Below, piece after piece: positions 21,768-22,030 of a stretch of 22,030 bases of DNA; positions within the stretch are counted from its first letter, which is position 1; every line of letters starts with the position of its first letter. A program made the position numbers and the translations under genes. The stretch is from DASWIP01 sp036397635. Lineage in GTDB: Bacteria; Actinomycetota; AC-67. The stretch is from positions 1-22,030 of the forward strand of contig DASWIP010000102.1 in assembly GCA_036397635.1 (NCBI GenBank), read 5' to 3'. A model generated the notes under the pieces. It ran no database searches, was not told the DNA's origin, and was given only the letters and a program-made list of their open reading frames with translations.

Positions 21768-21977
21768 GTGCAGGGAACCATCAAGACCTTCGACGAGACG
21801 GCTCGCAACGGCGTCGTCGTCGACGATCAACGCAACGAGTACGCATACGACTGGGACAGCTTCCGCGAGACCGGCATGCGCTTGTTCCGGATCGGTCAGC
21901 GCGTCAGCTTCACCGTAGAAGGGGAAGGCGCGCGCACGAAGGTGCACGACCTCCGGATCCTGACCGTCCACCCCTGA
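21768..21977 (+). CDS. Degenerate cold-shock-domain (CSD) small protein
   Basis: A 69-residue protein aligning end to end with CspA-type proteins: MQGTIKTFDETARNGVVVDDQ for GxVKWFNxxKGFGFI, then EYAYDWDSF, then RIGQRVSFTVEGEGARTKVHDLRI for the GQxVxFEVExGxxGpxAxNV end. The aromatic residues of RNP1 (KGFGFI) are replaced by RNGVVV and the Trp of the first strand by Thr, so classical single-stranded nucleic-acid stacking looks lost. The start is GTG with a very strong AGGAGGT at six-base spacing. It follows cofC by 54 bases and is followed by a hairpin. The fold is well supported; the function is not. Confidence 0.8.
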   Translation: MQGTIKTFDETARNGVVVDDQRNEYAYDWDSFRETGMRLFRIGQRVSFTVEGEGARTKVHDLRILTVHP

Positions 21978-22009
21978 TCCGCGCCGGTCCGCAACGACCA
22001 CAACGAGAA

Positions 22010-22029
22010 GCGGGGCCCGCGGGCCCCGC
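22010..22029 (+). terminator. GC-rich hairpin after the cold-shock-like gene
   Basis: GCGGGGCCC (22010-22018) and GGGCCCCGC (22021-22029) are inverted copies; with the innermost pair open this is an eight-pair stem and a four-base loop, 32 bases after the stop codon. The window ends here, so any following U-tract cannot be seen. Confidence 0.65.
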
Positions 22030-22030
22030 G

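Overview
The window reads as a chromosomal segment from a high-GC actinomycetote, probably an uncultured or deep-branching lineage. Three things point there. Coding third positions are almost all G or C, with many GTG starts. The gene neighbourhood (fakA-like, recG, rsmD, coaD, SepIVA-like, DUF177, rpmF, rnc, mutM; and cofC, plsC, gpsA, ddl, thiL, thiD, rpmB) resembles the corresponding mycobacterial region. It also carries a cofC/fbiD gene for coenzyme F420. No rRNA, tRNA, CRISPR array, insertion sequence or prophage gene is visible. Coding density is very high; the largest gap is about 190 bp.

Layout. (1) 1-2037, minus strand: two tandem paralogues of a membrane-anchored, cysteine-containing substrate-binding-like protein; the second copy is cut by the window edge. 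(2) 2227-10251, minus strand: a long housekeeping run read fakA-like, recG, rsmD, coaD, SepIVA-like, DUF177, rpmF, rnc, mutM, mostly with overlapping or abutting genes. (3) 10335-10526, plus: rpmB (L28), divergent from fakA-like and convergent with thiD. (4) 10523-12282, minus: thiL then thiD. (5) 12369-14721, plus: a dodecin-like protein, an ATP-type PEP carboxykinase with a striking palindrome in its promoter region, and a small four-helix membrane protein with no ordinary start codon. (6) 14718-15353, minus: a phosphoribosyltransferase-fold protein. (7) 15489-15722, plus: a stand-alone Lrp/AsnC ligand-sensing (RAM) domain followed by a strong hairpin. (8) 15829-21007, minus: a tightly overlapped operon plsC, gpsA, Cys/Met-metabolism PLP enzyme, ddl, ilvA. 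(9) 21087-22030, plus: cofC and a degenerate cold-shock-domain protein, ending in a GC-rich hairpin.

Functionally, the window joins ribosome assembly and RNA processing (L28, L32, RNase III, RsmD, DUF177), DNA repair (MutM, RecG), cofactor synthesis (CoaD, ThiD, ThiL, CofC), phospholipid synthesis (PlsC, GpsA, a FakA-like kinase), cell wall synthesis (Ddl) and amino-acid metabolism (gamma-lyase family enzyme, IlvA, with a RAM-domain protein beside them).

Most of the content is ordinary core genome; I do not see a clear new defence or mobile system. The points most worth a second look are the pckA promoter palindrome, the start-less membrane ORF after pckA, the duplicated secreted protein, the degenerate cold-shock protein, the repeated CTAG convergent stop overlaps, and several apparent leaderless starts.
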